From Leisingera methylohalidivorans DSM 14336 (GTDB lineage Bacteria; Pseudomonadota; Alphaproteobacteria; Rhodobacterales; Rhodobacteraceae), in the NCBI RefSeq assembly GCF_000511355.1, contig NC_023135.1:317462-381461 (forward strand): a stretch of DNA of 64,000 nt. The letters run 5' to 3'. A program made the position numbers and the translations under genes. The notes beneath the pieces are model-generated. The model saw only the letters and a list, made by a program, of their open reading frames with translations, had not been told where the DNA came from and made no database searches. Shown one piece after another: positions 33,786 through 43,514 of the stretch. The stretch's first letter is position 1. Each line of letters starts with the position of its first letter.

Positions 33786-36067
33786 CTGTCCATCCGCATG
33801 ATGACCTGAACCTCGCCCTTGACCGCTTCGCCCCAGCGCAGCCGGATTTCGTCGTTGTCCGGCCCTTGCTGCGTTTCGGTATACGGCACGATGTAGCGGG
33901 TGCTGTTGCCGCTGCTCTTCAGCGCGCCCAGCGGCACCACGCTGTCGACATAGCGGGCAAACCCTTGAAACGGCAGCAGCCCTTCGGCCCGAACCGGCCA
34001 GGAGGTTGAGGCCGAAGACTGATCATGCCGGATCCGCAGCGGGTTGGCGGTTTGGACCGAGACGTTGTGGTACATGTTGCCGCTGAAATCCACATTCTTG
34101 GAGCGGCTGAAGTCCAGATCCGAGAAACTGGTATCCACCCGTTCCGCCCGGTCGATATTGCCATTGAGCGAGCGGAATTTATTGCCGGTGACGGAAAGAC
34201 CGTTCAGGAAATGGCCGCTGCCATAAGGTTTGACCACGATGTAGCTGAACCAGGGGGCAACATCGCCGGACAGGAACACATTGGCGGTTACCGACAGCGC
34301 GCTGAAGGAGAAACCGCCGGTGAAATCCGGCGTCGGATCCCTCTCGTTGGTCCATTCGATGAAGCAATTGTCGATGTAGTTGTCGGACACGGTCGAGGTG
34401 CAATTGTTGGACGCCAGTACCAGCCCCGCGGTGCGCACGCCATTGGCGATACTGTCGCCCTGAAAGAAGTGATTGCCGGTCACCGTGTTGCTGCCGCCCG
34501 CCAGCAGCGCGAAATGGCGGAACCTGGTGGCCCGGTTGCTGCGCAGTTTGGCGTCATTCGCGTTGACATTCAAACCGATGCTGACCCGGTCTGGCACATC
34601 CTCGCCGTCCTCATTCGACAGGAACTGGCAATTGTCCACCAGAATCCCCTGGCAGCCGGTTCCGGTGGAGGTGATGCCGCGGTCCTTGGGCCGGGAGAAG
34701 AAACAGCTGTCAAACGCGTTCACCGACCCGGCCGGCGCCAGCCGCACTGCGCTGCAGCGGCCATTGCACTGAAACTCGATGCCTTCCATGCCAAATTTGC
34801 TGAGCGCGCTGAAACCGCTGAAATCCACCAGGTATTTGAAGTTCCTGAAAGTGAAGTTCTGGGTGCCGTCGGCATCATAAAGTGCTGCGCTGAGAGTCAG
34901 CTCTCCGGCGCCGGTGTTCTTGGACTTCACATAGATTTCGCGGCCCACTCCGGCGCCGTCAACCAAAGAGCCAACAGCAATATTGGCGATATTGGCCACA
35001 TTGGTCAGCTTTTTGGAGTCCGAAACGCTGTAGGTTGCTTGCGAGGTCACCACCTCTGTGTCCCAGGCCGCATTGCTGGCGGCCTCCAATTGGCCGTTGC
35101 GGATCACCCGGCGGGTGGCATAGGAGCTTTTGTTCGGGGCCGCCGCCTGCATGTCGATCGGCCCGGTGACCGTGATCTTGCGGCCCTTCAGGTCGAGGGA
35201 TTCATGATCTGCGTTGTTGATCAGCGCCTGAAACGCCTTTTTGAACCCCAGCTCTTCAGTGCCGAATGCCGCCGCATATGCGGGAAAATCAAAGTTCTTT
35301 GTCAGCAACAGCATCTGGCTGTCCGGCATCGAGACGGTGCCTTCGAACACGGCCTCATGGTTCAGCGAAACGGTGCTGTCCAAGCGGAATTCCCCGGCGG
35401 GCACCAGGATGCGGCGCCCGTCCGCGGCTGCGTCGGCAGCCTCAAACGCTGCGGTGCAGTCGGTGCTGCCATCGCCCACAGCACCATAGTCGGTCACATC
35501 CACGAGGCTGAGCATATCGCGCAGAAAGGCGCTGGTGATGTCGGTGATCTCGATATCATCAATCCGCACCACACCGCCGTTGGCGCCGGTCAGGTCCAGC
35601 CCGAAATGACCGTAATCCGCGTCGCGGCCCCAGGGCATGTCCACCCCGCCGCGGCTGCCGCTGCCGACGATGCCGGTGACCTCCGCCACCGCACCGTATG
35701 TTGTCAGCGCAACCTGCGGAGCGGTTTCATCGACGCCGCCGATATGGCTGCCGTTGCCCGCTGCCGCCCAGCCGGCGATACGCACCGAGGGCAGCGCGCC
35801 GCTGACCGCCTTCACCCGTGCCTTGATCTGCAAATAGCAGCCTGGTTCCAGCGGTGTCTGCCCCATGAAGCGCAGTTTTTGCGTGTTGGCGGTCTTCTGC
35901 AGCTCCAGGCAGCCGCCGAAATCCGCATCCGCCGCCACAAAGACGGCATTGGCCGCGCCGTCATAGGTGTCTGAGCCGGGGGTGCCGTCGCCGCTGGACC
36001 AGACGTTCAGACCATTCGAAAATGCCGGCGGCATCAGCTGCAAACCTTCGGTAATTGCCTTGTTCAT
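33782..36067 (-). CDS. Large right-handed beta-helix (pectate-lyase-3 / GH28-related) protein
   Basis: 761 residues. N-terminal beta-rich region to about residue 180, resembling a carbohydrate-binding module. The Pectate_lyase_3 entry motif VTDYGAVGDGSTDCTAAFEA is near residue 190, followed by many short parallel strand turns (VTGNHFFQGDS, VSDNYIDNCFIEW, VSGN-type asparagines) to about residue 700. The C-terminus is a small beta domain. No signal peptide is visible, so export would need another route, or it acts like a phage tail-spike. Reaction and substrate are unknown. The RBS is GGAAAAGGA. Confidence 0.82.
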   Translation of the reverse strand: MNKAITEGLQLMPPAFSNGLNVWSSGDGTPGSDTYDGAANAVFVAADADFGGCLELQKTANTQKLRFMGQTPLEPGCYLQIKARVKAVSGALPSVRIAGWAAAGNGSHIGGVDETAPQVALTTYGAVAEVTGIVGSGSRGGVDMPWGRDADYGHFGLDLTGANGGVVRIDDIEITDITSAFLRDMLSLVDVTDYGAVGDGSTDCTAAFEAADAAADGRRILVPAGEFRLDSTVSLNHEAVFEGTVSMPDSQMLLLTKNFDFPAYAAAFGTEELGFKKAFQALINNADHESLDLKGRKITVTGPIDMQAAAPNKSSYATRRVIRNGQLEAASNAAWDTEVVTSQATYSVSDSKKLTNVANIANIAVGSLVDGAGVGREIYVKSKNTGAGELTLSAALYDADGTQNFTFRNFKYLVDFSGFSALSKFGMEGIEFQCNGRCSAVRLAPAGSVNAFDSCFFSRPKDRGITSTGTGCQGILVDNCQFLSNEDGEDVPDRVSIGLNVNANDAKLRSNRATRFRHFALLAGGSNTVTGNHFFQGDSIANGVRTAGLVLASNNCTSTVSDNYIDNCFIEWTNERDPTPDFTGGFSFSALSVTANVFLSGDVAPWFSYIVVKPYGSGHFLNGLSVTGNKFRSLNGNIDRAERVDTSFSDLDFSRSKNVDFSGNMYHNVSVQTANPLRIRHDQSSASTSWPVRAEGLLPFQGFARYVDSVVPLGALKSSGNSTRYIVPYTETQQGPDNDEIRLRWGEAVKGEVQVIMRMDS

Positions 36068-36164
36068 GAGAGTTCCTTTTCCTGCTGCGCATGTCGCGTT
36101 CGGGGAAAAGGATTTACAGATGCCGCGTTAATTTTCGCCCAGCGGTGCGTGCGCAGGCCTGGGC

Positions 36165-36566
36165 TCAGGCGCCCTCAGACTGGCCGTCCAGAAGTTGTAC
36201 GGCATTGATTTTCCAGTCACTTTTCGGCTTAACCATTTGGTAATCCAAGAGGTGCACGCGGCCCTTTGTGTCGGTGATCATCACCCGCTGCCAAAGGCTG
36301 CCCGCCACTTCGCGCAGCTGCAGATAGCGCACATCGGCAGGCCGCCAGACCATCGGGTAGCCTTGCCGCACCATTTCGCCAAACCGTTCGGGGGTGCCAA
36401 AGATCCGGCGGATTGCTGGGGAGGCATGCGCAAAGGCCGCATTGAAATCGTCGTTCAGGAAAGCCGCGAGTTGGGAACTGATCACTCCGGTGACCGGTTC
36501 CTTCTGCGCGCTGGCCGGGAAGGCCAGAAGAAAAACACTTACCCCCGCAAACAGAACACTGCGCAT
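36165..36566 (-). CDS. DUF4864-type periplasmic protein
   Basis: 133 residues. The signal peptide (MRSVLFAGVSVFLLAFPASA) ends at AQK. The mature domain has VISSQLAAFLNDDFNAAFAH, then GEMVRQGYPMVWRPADVRYL and LDYQMVKPKSDWKINAVQLL, consistent with the DUF4864 family of short NTF2-like proteins. Function unknown. An open frame extends upstream but masks the signal peptide, so the inner ATG was chosen. Confidence 0.75.
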   Translation of the reverse strand: MRSVLFAGVSVFLLAFPASAQKEPVTGVISSQLAAFLNDDFNAAFAHASPAIRRIFGTPERFGEMVRQGYPMVWRPADVRYLQLREVAGSLWQRVMITDTKGRVHLLDYQMVKPKSDWKINAVQLLDGQSEGA

Positions 36567-36715
36567 CTGCCCCTCCCGGTTCGCCCGACTCCAGTTAGAG
36601 CAAAGTGACGCCACGTCAAAAAAATACTGGGGGGAGGAAAAGGCTGACACGGACAGGCCGGGCAGCGCCCGCCTGCGGGGGGCTTGTCTTTAGGCAGAAC
36701 AGATACTGGAACAGA

Positions 36716-36741
36716 AAAGGGCGCGGAAATCCGCGCCCTTT
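36716..36741 (-). terminator. Rho-independent terminator of lysK
   Basis: Perfect 12-bp stem AAAGGGCGCGGA / TCCGCGCCCTTT with a 2-nt core, followed on the minus strand by TTTTC. It lies 23 bp past the lysK stop. Confidence 0.85.
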
Positions 36742-36763
36742 ATGTAGAGAAAGCCGGGAAAGC

Positions 36764-38407
36764 TTATGCCAGCTCGCCCGCCAGTGCCTTTTCGATCAGA
36801 GCGATGGTGCCCTCGACGCCGTAAAGTGCGATGAAGCCGCCGAAACGGGGCCCTTGGGAGGCACCCAGCAACACTTCGTAAATGGCCGAGAACCAGGCGC
36901 GCAGCGGTTCGAACCCGTGGATCTTACCGATGGCAAAGACCACGGACTGGAGGAATTCCTCGTCCGCGAAATCGGCCTCGGGCAGGGGGTCGTCATTGCC
37001 GGCCAGCTCGTTCTTCCTGGCAATCGCGGCCAGCGCGGCTTCCGGTGATTTCAGCGCATCGGCCAAATCGGTAAGTGCCGCGCGTTCCTGATCTGTGGGC
37101 AGGCGGAACACTTTTGCCGGTTTCACGAAATCGTTGAAATAGGCCACGGCAAAGCCCGCCGCCTGATCCATCGCCGGGTTGCTCTCGGGGGTGGCATCGG
37201 GGGCGTATTTGTTGATGAAACCCCACATGGTCGCCTTGTCCTCGGCGCTGGAGGCGCTGGCGAGGTTCAGCAGCATCGAGAACGGCACCACCATATCCGA
37301 CTGCGGCACGTCACCGCCGTGGATGTGCCAGACCGGGTTGTTCAGCTGCGCCTTCAGGTCCTGGGTGTGATAGGCGCGCAGCTGCTGGTGGTATTCATCC
37401 ACCGCCTTGGGGATCACGTCAAAATGCATCCGCTTGGCGGTTTTCGGCTTTTGGTACATGAAATAGGCCAGGCTCTCGGTCGAGGCATAGGTCAGCCATT
37501 CGACGATCGAAATGCCGTTGCCGGAGGTTTTTGAGATCTTCTGGCCATTGGCATCCAGGAACAGCTCATAGGTGAAATGCTCGGGCGCGCGGTGGCCCAG
37601 CACCCGGCAGATGCCGTCATAGATCGGCGTGTTGGTGGAATGGTCCTTGCCGTACATCTCAAAATCGACTTCCAGCGCCGCCCAGCGGGCGCCGAAATCC
37701 GGCTTCCACTGCAGTTTCACATTGCCGCCGGTCACCGGCAGGGTCCATTCCTTGCCGTCCTCATCGTCAAAGGTCACGGTGTAGGTCTCGGCGCAGACTT
37801 TCTTCATCGGCACATAGAGGACGCGGCCGGTCTCCGGATGGATCGGCAGGAAGATCGAATAGGTCTGGCGGCGCTCCTCGCGCAGGGACTTCAGCATGAT
37901 CGCCATCACGTCGTCATACTTGTCGACGGCGCGTTTCAGCACCTCGTCGAACTGGCCGGATTCATAGAACTCTTTGGCCGAGTAGAACTCATACTCGAAG
38001 CCGAAGGTGTCGAGGAAGCGGCGCAGCATGGCGTTGTTGTGGTGGCCAAAGCTTTCATGGGTGCCAAAGGGATCCGGCACCGAGGTCAGCGGCTTTTGCA
38101 GATGCTCGTGCAGGCTGTCGGCATTGGGCACATTGCCCGGCACCTTGCGCATGCCGTCCAGATCGTCCGAGAAGCAGATCAGTTTGGTCGGGATGTCCGA
38201 GATGGTCTCGAACGCCTTCTTGATCATGGTGGTGCGGGCCACCTCGCCGAAGGTGCCGATGTGCGGCAGGCCTGACGGGCCATAGCCGGTCTCAAAAAGA
38301 ACATAGCCCTTTTCCGGCGCGCCCTTGGCATAACGTTTGAGAACCCGGCGGGCCTCTTCAAACGGCCAGGCTTTGCTCTTCAGAGCTTCTTCGCGCACAT
38401 CAGACAT
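36764..38407 (-). CDS. lysK: Class I lysyl-tRNA synthetase
   Basis: Charges tRNA-Lys using the archaeal-type class I fold instead of the usual class II LysRS. 547 residues. HIGH-equivalent in [18 protein letters not shown] near residue 45, KMSKS-equivalent in [18 protein letters not shown] near residue 293. Class I LysRS is typical of many alphaproteobacteria. The ATG ([19 protein letters not shown]) is the family start; eight extra codons lie open upstream. Ends in a strong terminator. Confidence 0.96.
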   Translation of the reverse strand: MSDVREEALKSKAWPFEEARRVLKRYAKGAPEKGYVLFETGYGPSGLPHIGTFGEVARTTMIKKAFETISDIPTKLICFSDDLDGMRKVPGNVPNADSLHEHLQKPLTSVPDPFGTHESFGHHNNAMLRRFLDTFGFEYEFYSAKEFYESGQFDEVLKRAVDKYDDVMAIMLKSLREERRQTYSIFLPIHPETGRVLYVPMKKVCAETYTVTFDDEDGKEWTLPVTGGNVKLQWKPDFGARWAALEVDFEMYGKDHSTNTPIYDGICRVLGHRAPEHFTYELFLDANGQKISKTSGNGISIVEWLTYASTESLAYFMYQKPKTAKRMHFDVIPKAVDEYHQQLRAYHTQDLKAQLNNPVWHIHGGDVPQSDMVVPFSMLLNLASASSAEDKATMWGFINKYAPDATPESNPAMDQAAGFAVAYFNDFVKPAKVFRLPTDQERAALTDLADALKSPEAALAAIARKNELAGNDDPLPEADFADEEFLQSVVFAIGKIHGFEPLRAWFSAIYEVLLGASQGPRFGGFIALYGVEGTIALIEKALAGELA

Positions 38408-38657
38408 TGTGTTCTCCATCGGCGGCGTCATTTCCGGTTTTCCAGTGGCCGCAAGATCAGTGCGGATGCCCCATGCATCCAGCCCTTTCCTCTATTGTGC
38501 TGATGCAGCATGAGTCAATAATCACTGGCCCGCCGGATCGGCCTTTTGCTGCGGCAAAAGGGATAAAAACACCGCGCAGGCACAGCCTGTTGTTGAACCT
38601 CACCGCCGGGGTACCTATCCTGATTGGGTCGATATTGCGCAAAGAAGGATTTCGCCC

Positions 38658-39080
38658 ATGAGTGAGCAAACCCCGCACCCGATGTCCCCGCAGGACTGTC
38701 TGGTGGCGCTGATGGTGGCGGTTTCGGCCTCGGACGAGAACATCCGCACCGCCGAGCTGGTGAAAATCCAGTCGGCCGTGAACATGCTGCCGGTGTTTGC
38801 CGATTACGATATGGACCGCGTGGCGCGAGTGTCGCGGACCGTGTTCGATCTGTTCGAGCAGGAGGACGGGCTGGAGGCGCTGTTCGGCCTGATCCGTGAT
38901 GACCTGCCGGAGCGGCTGTTCGAGACCGCCTATGCATTGGCCTGCGACGTGGCGGCTGCGGACGGGATCCTGGGCGAGACCGAGTTAGAGTTTCTGGCCG
39001 AGGTCCGCTATGAGCTGAACATCGACCGGCTGCACGCGGCTGCGATCGAGCGCGGCGCGCGGGCGCGGCACATGGTCTGA
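38658..39080 (+). CDS. TerB-family tellurite-resistance-like protein
   Basis: 140 residues, all helical. TerB features include paired acidic metal-binding motifs: VAVSASDENIRTAELVKI near residue 25 and AAADGILGETELEFLAEV near residue 95. The role in tellurite resistance is only by name; lone TerB proteins usually have no proven function. The SD GAAGGA precedes the ATG. A GC-rich hairpin follows the stop. Confidence 0.88.
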   Translation: MSEQTPHPMSPQDCLVALMVAVSASDENIRTAELVKIQSAVNMLPVFADYDMDRVARVSRTVFDLFEQEDGLEALFGLIRDDLPERLFETAYALACDVAAADGILGETELEFLAEVRYELNIDRLHAAAIERGARARHMV

Positions 39081-39090
39081 ACCAAGACCG

Positions 39091-39127
39091 GCCGCCTGCA
39101 AGGGGGTGAAGCCCCCGGCCTTGCGGC
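39091..39127. terminator. GC-rich hairpin between terB-like and GNAT genes
   Basis: Core stem GGGGG / CCCCC with loop TGAAG, extended by imperfect outer arms GCCGC / GCGGC. It lies between two convergent genes. No U-run. Confidence 0.5.
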
Positions 39128-39200
39128 TTCCCGGCCCTCTGGCCAGGTCAGCAGGCAAGCGCGAGCGGGACCGGTTGCATAGAGTTCTGCGATATCAGCC

Positions 39201-39920
39201 CTACCGTCTGGCTGCTGCGATCAGGGTGCCGAGGCTTTGCTTCTGCTGCCCGTCCGGACCGAAATTCGCGGGCTCCAGCCAGGATTGATAGGCCGCCTCA
39301 AGCGACCGCCACTCGCGATCCAGAACCGAATACCACGCGGTATCGCGATTGCGGCCCTTATAAACAATGGCCTGACGGAACAGCCCTTCATAGGTAAAGC
39401 CGAAACGTTCTGCCGCGCGGCAGGAGGGGGCGTTCAGGGCGTCGCATTTCCATTCATAGCGGCGGTAGCCCAGGTCATTGAACACCCGCGCCATCATCAG
39501 ATACATCGCTTCGGTTGCGGCCCGCGTCCGTTGCAGCGCCGGGGCAAAGGTGATGCCGCCGACCTCGATCACGCCATGAGCAGGCTGAATGCGCAGGAAG
39601 CTTGCGATGCCTTCGGCCTTGCCGCTGTCCCGGTTGATGACCGCGAAATAGGGCTGTGCATCAACACCGCTGGCCGCCTGCACCCAGGCATCCAGGGCTG
39701 CCGGCGTCTCAAAGGGGCCATAAGACACATAGGTCCAGATCGCACCGGAGCTGTCTTGCCGGTACGCTTCGAACAAATCCATGCTGTGGCTATCGGCATT
39801 CAGCGGTTCAACCCGGCAATAGCGCCCGCTCATTCCGGTATGGCCGGGATGCGGCGCACCCGCCCAGCCGGGCAGCGGCGCGCCAATCGGCTGGCCATGC
39901 TCATTTGTCAGGTCGGTCAT
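39201..39920 (-). CDS. GNAT-family N-acetyltransferase
   Basis: 239 residues, RimJ/RimL-like. The acetyl-CoA loop region includes GITFAPALQRTRAATEAMYL, and RRYEWKCDALNAPSCRAAER then FGFTYEGLFRQAIVYKGRNR complete the fold. The N-terminal 30 residues are Pro and Gly rich. Substrate unknown (protein N-termini, tRNA or small molecules are possible). Start at the ATG opening MTDLTNEHGQPIGAPLPGW; an upstream extension lacks family sequence. Confidence 0.87.
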   Translation of the reverse strand: MTDLTNEHGQPIGAPLPGWAGAPHPGHTGMSGRYCRVEPLNADSHSMDLFEAYRQDSSGAIWTYVSYGPFETPAALDAWVQAASGVDAQPYFAVINRDSGKAEGIASFLRIQPAHGVIEVGGITFAPALQRTRAATEAMYLMMARVFNDLGYRRYEWKCDALNAPSCRAAERFGFTYEGLFRQAIVYKGRNRDTAWYSVLDREWRSLEAAYQSWLEPANFGPDGQQKQSLGTLIAAARR

Positions 39921-40051
39921 GACAGCATCCTTTCCAAAGCAAAGCCCTGCTGCGGCTTGCCTGACCAGATCTGCCAGCTTTCCGGTCTGCGGGAAACGTC
40001 CAGAACCCGGCAAAAAGCCCAGACCAATCCAGTCTGTGCGCCTGCCGGGTG

Positions 40052-41548
40052 TCAGCTGCCGTAGACGGCCCCCCAGCGCTCGATCAGCTGCTGCTGCAGC
40101 CGCTTTGCGCGCCGGTTCCAGCCGCGCGCGCCCTTCGGGCGTTCGCGCTGCGAACGGGGAATGCGGCCGCGCGTTTTCTGGTCGGCGGAGAAAATGGCAA
40201 AGGCCAGTTCGGTCCCGTCGGCGGCGGTCATGAAACCGCCAAGGCCGGAGACAAAATTCAGGGTGCCGGTCTTGGCTGCAACCTTGATCGGGTGCCCTTT
40301 GACGATACCGCCTTTGGAATCCCGCAACGGAAAGCGTTTCAGCAGCGGCTTGAGGCGGCCCGCCTTGTGGGCCGCGACCAGCGCACGGGTCAGATCGGCC
40401 GGGGTCATCCGCGAATCCCCGCCAAGGCCGGAATGATCCACCAGCCTGGTGCCGGTCATGCCATATTCGGCAGCGGCCCAGCGGCTCATTCCGCTTGCGG
40501 AGGCCCGGAGCGAGGCAGGCCGCCCGCTGAGCGCCGCGGTGGCCGACATGCCGATCATCTCGGCCATCAGATTGTTGGAGTATTTCAGCATCGCCTTGAG
40601 CATCACATCCATCGGCGGGCTGTGGTGCCGGGCCAGCAGCTGTGCCTGCGGCAGAGATCCGGCCTGCTGTGCCTTGTCCAGCTTAATCCCGTTGGCCCGC
40701 GCCAGGGTGCGGAACACATCGCCGGCATAAGCCGCAGGGTTGCGCACCGGCAGCCAGCGGGATCCGCCCTTGCCTAATGCCTTGCTGGCGACGGTCCAAT
40801 GATCGACGCCTCCCTTATCGGCATAGGTATAGACCGGCCCCGCCCGCGAGGTGATTTTCATCCGCGCATTGACCACTTCGGGGCGGTATTTCGCGGTCCT
40901 TGCATCCATTGTGATTGCCCAGCCGCCGCTGGACGCAGGCTTCCATTCGAAATGCACCCGGTTGAAATTCAGCGCGATGCCGGAGACGGCAGGGGAATAG
41001 CCGACGTGATCGGGCTGTTCCGGGTCGATTGTTGCCACCCCTGGCAGGCTGTTGTCCCAAACCAGGAACTTACCCCGCACTTCGCGCACGCCTGCGTTTT
41101 TCAGTGCCGTGGCGAGCTGCGCCAGGTGATCGGTGCTGAGCACCGGATCACCACCGCCCGCGAGGATCAGATCGCCCTTGACCACGCCGCCTGATACGCC
41201 GCCGGTCGCCAGGATGCGGGTTTCAAACCGGTGGTCCGGCCCCAGCACATCCAGCGCGTAGAGGGCGGTCAGCGCCTTGGCCACACTGGCAGGCGGCAGC
41301 GCCTGGGCGCTGCCCGCGCTTTCCAGCACCTCCCCGGTCTTTACGTCGGCGACAGCGCAGGCCGCCTGGCCGCTCAGCTTGGCCCGCTCCAGCAGCGCCT
41401 TGAGCCCGTCGGCCCCGGCCGCCAGGGAGCTGACCTTGCGGGCCACAGGCCGCAGCGAAACGGCCGGCGCATTGGCCAGCGCAGAAGAGCCCGCCAAAGC
41501 GGCAAGCCCGGAAAGGAGGAATGTCCGGCGTGAAGTCATCTTGTTCAT
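40052..41548 (-). CDS. dacB: D-alanyl-D-alanine carboxypeptidase/endopeptidase (PBP4 type)
   Basis: Trims and cleaves peptidoglycan peptides in the periplasm; peptidase family S13. 498 residues. The N-terminus MTSRRTFLLSGLAALAGSSA has a twin-arginine-like leader. Active-site motifs are S88-V-A-K91, S324-N-N and K426-T-G-T in VAAKTGTLNFVSG. Two in-frame ATGs three codons apart compete as start; neither has a clear SD. Divergent from the EamA transporter. Confidence 0.93.
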   Translation of the reverse strand: MNKMTSRRTFLLSGLAALAGSSALANAPAVSLRPVARKVSSLAAGADGLKALLERAKLSGQAACAVADVKTGEVLESAGSAQALPPASVAKALTALYALDVLGPDHRFETRILATGGVSGGVVKGDLILAGGGDPVLSTDHLAQLATALKNAGVREVRGKFLVWDNSLPGVATIDPEQPDHVGYSPAVSGIALNFNRVHFEWKPASSGGWAITMDARTAKYRPEVVNARMKITSRAGPVYTYADKGGVDHWTVASKALGKGGSRWLPVRNPAAYAGDVFRTLARANGIKLDKAQQAGSLPQAQLLARHHSPPMDVMLKAMLKYSNNLMAEMIGMSATAALSGRPASLRASASGMSRWAAAEYGMTGTRLVDHSGLGGDSRMTPADLTRALVAAHKAGRLKPLLKRFPLRDSKGGIVKGHPIKVAAKTGTLNFVSGLGGFMTAADGTELAFAIFSADQKTRGRIPRSQRERPKGARGWNRRAKRLQQQLIERWGAVYGS

Positions 41549-41650
41549 TTTTAGGGTCAGGACCTGCTCTTCTTCAACCCCAGTTTCCCGGCAATTCGCC
41601 GTAAGATCCGGGCTTTTGCCTCATGGAAAGTCCTGCTACCGCTGGCAGCC

Positions 41651-42478
41651 ATGTTGCAGGCAGTCATCCTCATGTTCGTCGCCATGTCAATGATCCCCGC
41701 GGGCGATCTGTGCGGTAAGCTGCTGACGGGCGGCGGGCTGGCCACACCGGCGTTTGTCGCATGGTCGCGGTTTGCCATCGGCACCGCGCTGATCCTGCCG
41801 TTTGTGCCGCGCCGGGCTTATGCGCTGCTTGGGGATTGGCGGCTGTGGCTGCGGGCCGGGCTGCTGACGGGGGGAATCTTTTCTATCCAGCTGGCGCTGG
41901 CGACGGAACCGCTGGCGAATGTCTTTGCCGCCTTCTTCATCGGCCCGGTGGTGAGCTATGTGCTGTCCGTCCTGTTGCTGCGGGAGCAGGCGACGCTGCT
42001 GCGCAGCCTGCTGATGGCACTGGGGTTTGCCGGCGTGCTGATGGTGGTGCGGCCCGGGTTCGGCGGGTCCGTCAATCTGCTGTGGGCAGTGCTGGCGGGC
42101 TGTTTCTATGGCGGCTTCCTGACCAGCTCGCGCTGGCTGGCGCATGTGGGCTCCCCGCTGGAACTGAGCCTTACCCAGCTTCTGCTTTCAGCCATTCTGA
42201 TGCTGCCCCTGGGTCTTAGCAGCCTGCCGGAGTTTTCAGCCGCCACTGCTGCGCTGACCGTGGGGAGTGCTGCGTTTTCAATGACCGGCAACCTTTTGCT
42301 GCTGGTTGCCTATGGCCGGGTGCAGGCGGTGAAGCTGGCGCCGATGGTGTATTTTCAGCTGGCGGCTGCCGTGGGTCTCGGCTGGGCGGTGTTCAGCCAG
42401 CTGCCCGATGGCTGGACCTGGGCCGGGCTGGCGGTGGTGCTGTCTGCCGGGCTGGCCTCAGCCGTGCTCCGCCGCTGA
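41651..42478 (+). CDS. EamA/DMT-family transporter
   Basis: 275 residues with about ten membrane segments in two EamA repeats ([20 protein letters not shown] and [12 protein letters not shown] at the end). The transported compound cannot be inferred; family members export amino acids, nucleosides or metabolites. The end of the gene overlaps the convergent nadD by 21 bp, which makes termination between them interesting. The start ATG is the first of several in the hydrophobic N-terminus and is not certain. Confidence 0.85.
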   Translation: MLQAVILMFVAMSMIPAGDLCGKLLTGGGLATPAFVAWSRFAIGTALILPFVPRRAYALLGDWRLWLRAGLLTGGIFSIQLALATEPLANVFAAFFIGPVVSYVLSVLLLREQATLLRSLLMALGFAGVLMVVRPGFGGSVNLLWAVLAGCFYGGFLTSSRWLAHVGSPLELSLTQLLLSAILMLPLGLSSLPEFSAATAALTVGSAAFSMTGNLLLLVAYGRVQAVKLAPMVYFQLAAAVGLGWAVFSQLPDGWTWAGLAVVLSAGLASAVLRR

Positions 42479-43090
42479 CCATTCGCCGCGGGCGCGGATT
42501 TCGGTCGAGCTTACATCCACCATCGGCACGTTGACAAAACACCAGGCGGGGCTTTCGGCCCGTGCCAGCAGATGGCTCTCACTGCCTTTCAGCAGGGCGT
42601 GGCGGTAGACCCGGGCGGCAGGCGAAAACCGGGCCGAGATCCGGTCGTTGGGCCGTGCCAGCACCCCCACCGGCACCGTGTTCAGGATCTGCTGCCAGTC
42701 TTTCCAGCGGTGGAAATGGGTCAGGTTGTCAGCCCCCATCAGCCAGACGAAACGCACGCCCGGGTGGCGGCGGCGCAGGTGGCGCAGAGTCTGGGCGGTA
42801 TAGCGGGTGCCAAGATCCGCCTCGATGCCGCTGATGTGGACGCGCGGGTGCTGGATCACGCCTTGCGATGCTGCAATCCGCTGCTGCAATGCGGCTGGCT
42901 GACGCGCTTTCAGCGGATTGCCCGGAGACACCAGCCAGAACAGATGATCAAGTCCGAACCGTTTCAGCGCCGCATGGGAAATCGCCGCATGGCCGCGGTG
43001 CGGCGGGTCAAAGGACCCTCCCAGCAGCCCGACGCTTTGGCCCGGGCGGATATGCGGCAGCTTGCAAACCATGGCCGCCTTGATGCGCAT
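42458..43090 (-). CDS. nadD: Nicotinate-nucleotide adenylyltransferase
   Basis: Adenylates nicotinate mononucleotide, the step before NadE. 210 residues. The nucleotidyltransferase motif [20 protein letters not shown] is near residue 24, with the conserved [16 protein letters not shown], and the C-terminal [14 protein letters not shown] is intact. Another in-frame ATG six codons downstream (43072) is possible. It overlaps the eamA end on the opposite strand. Upstream is an IS5 remnant instead of the common rsfS or obg neighbours. Confidence 0.94.
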   Translation of the reverse strand: MRIKAAMVCKLPHIRPGQSVGLLGGSFDPPHRGHAAISHAALKRFGLDHLFWLVSPGNPLKARQPAALQQRIAASQGVIQHPRVHISGIEADLGTRYTAQTLRHLRRRHPGVRFVWLMGADNLTHFHRWKDWQQILNTVPVGVLARPNDRISARFSPAARVYRHALLKGSESHLLARAESPAWCFVNVPMVDVSSTEIRARGEWSAAEHG

Positions 43091-43156
43091 AGTTTCCCCG
43101 GGAGATCAATCGGCTGCGGTGCGGAGTGTTTGATGGTGCGACCGCTCCCCCCCCCC

Positions 43157-43420
43157 GCGGCACCGATGTGCCAACGCCGGAAAATCCGGTACCGGCCAGT
43201 CGCGCCCCGCCATCCGGATCAGGCATCCGGCCCGTTCGACCGTCTGGCGCAGCGGGAGACCGGACCGCATTTTCAGTCTAAGACATGGCTGGATAGCGGC
43301 ATCGGAGAACGTCTCGGGACTTCCGCGCTTGCCGGGCTTTGAGGCCTGCCGGACCATGTCAGGGTTGAACCAGCCTGCCAGCGCGCCTCAATTGCGCAGC
43401 GCGGCGGTGCCGCTGACAGA
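43157..43420 (-). pseudogene. Remnant of an IS5-family transposase
   Basis: Reading the minus strand from about 43420, the frame gives a diverged IS5 N-terminal segment with an in-frame TGA near 43386, then GWFNPDM, then RGSPETFSDAAIQPCLRLKM and GRDWPVPDFPALAHR. The last pieces match the IS5 core (SDAAIQ, LRQT, GLDWPVPDF). After LAHR similarity ends at a run of ten C's on the plus strand (43147-43156). No inverted ends or target duplication were recognised. The rest of the transposase is missing. Confidence 0.72.
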
Positions 43421-43433
43421 TGGGCTCTGTGTT

Positions 43434-43445
43434 ATTTGATCAAAT
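43434..43445. promoter_or_regulatory. Palindrome upstream of the CoA-transferase gene
   Basis: ATTTGATCAAAT, a perfect 12-bp palindrome, 70 bp before the CoA-transferase start. The form resembles GntR-type operators. It could instead be an IS-related leftover. Confidence 0.4.
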
Positions 43446-43514
43446 GTTGCGGGGGCGTGCTGCAGCCGCTAAGCATGAACCGGAAGACACAGGCGCCAAC
43501 AGAGAGGACTGTCC

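Noticed and set aside
34025-35974. Long open frame (649 codons) opposite the beta-helix gene
   Set aside because: It is antisense to a gene with clear domain motifs, shows no recognisable protein features, and is a product of GC-rich codon bias.
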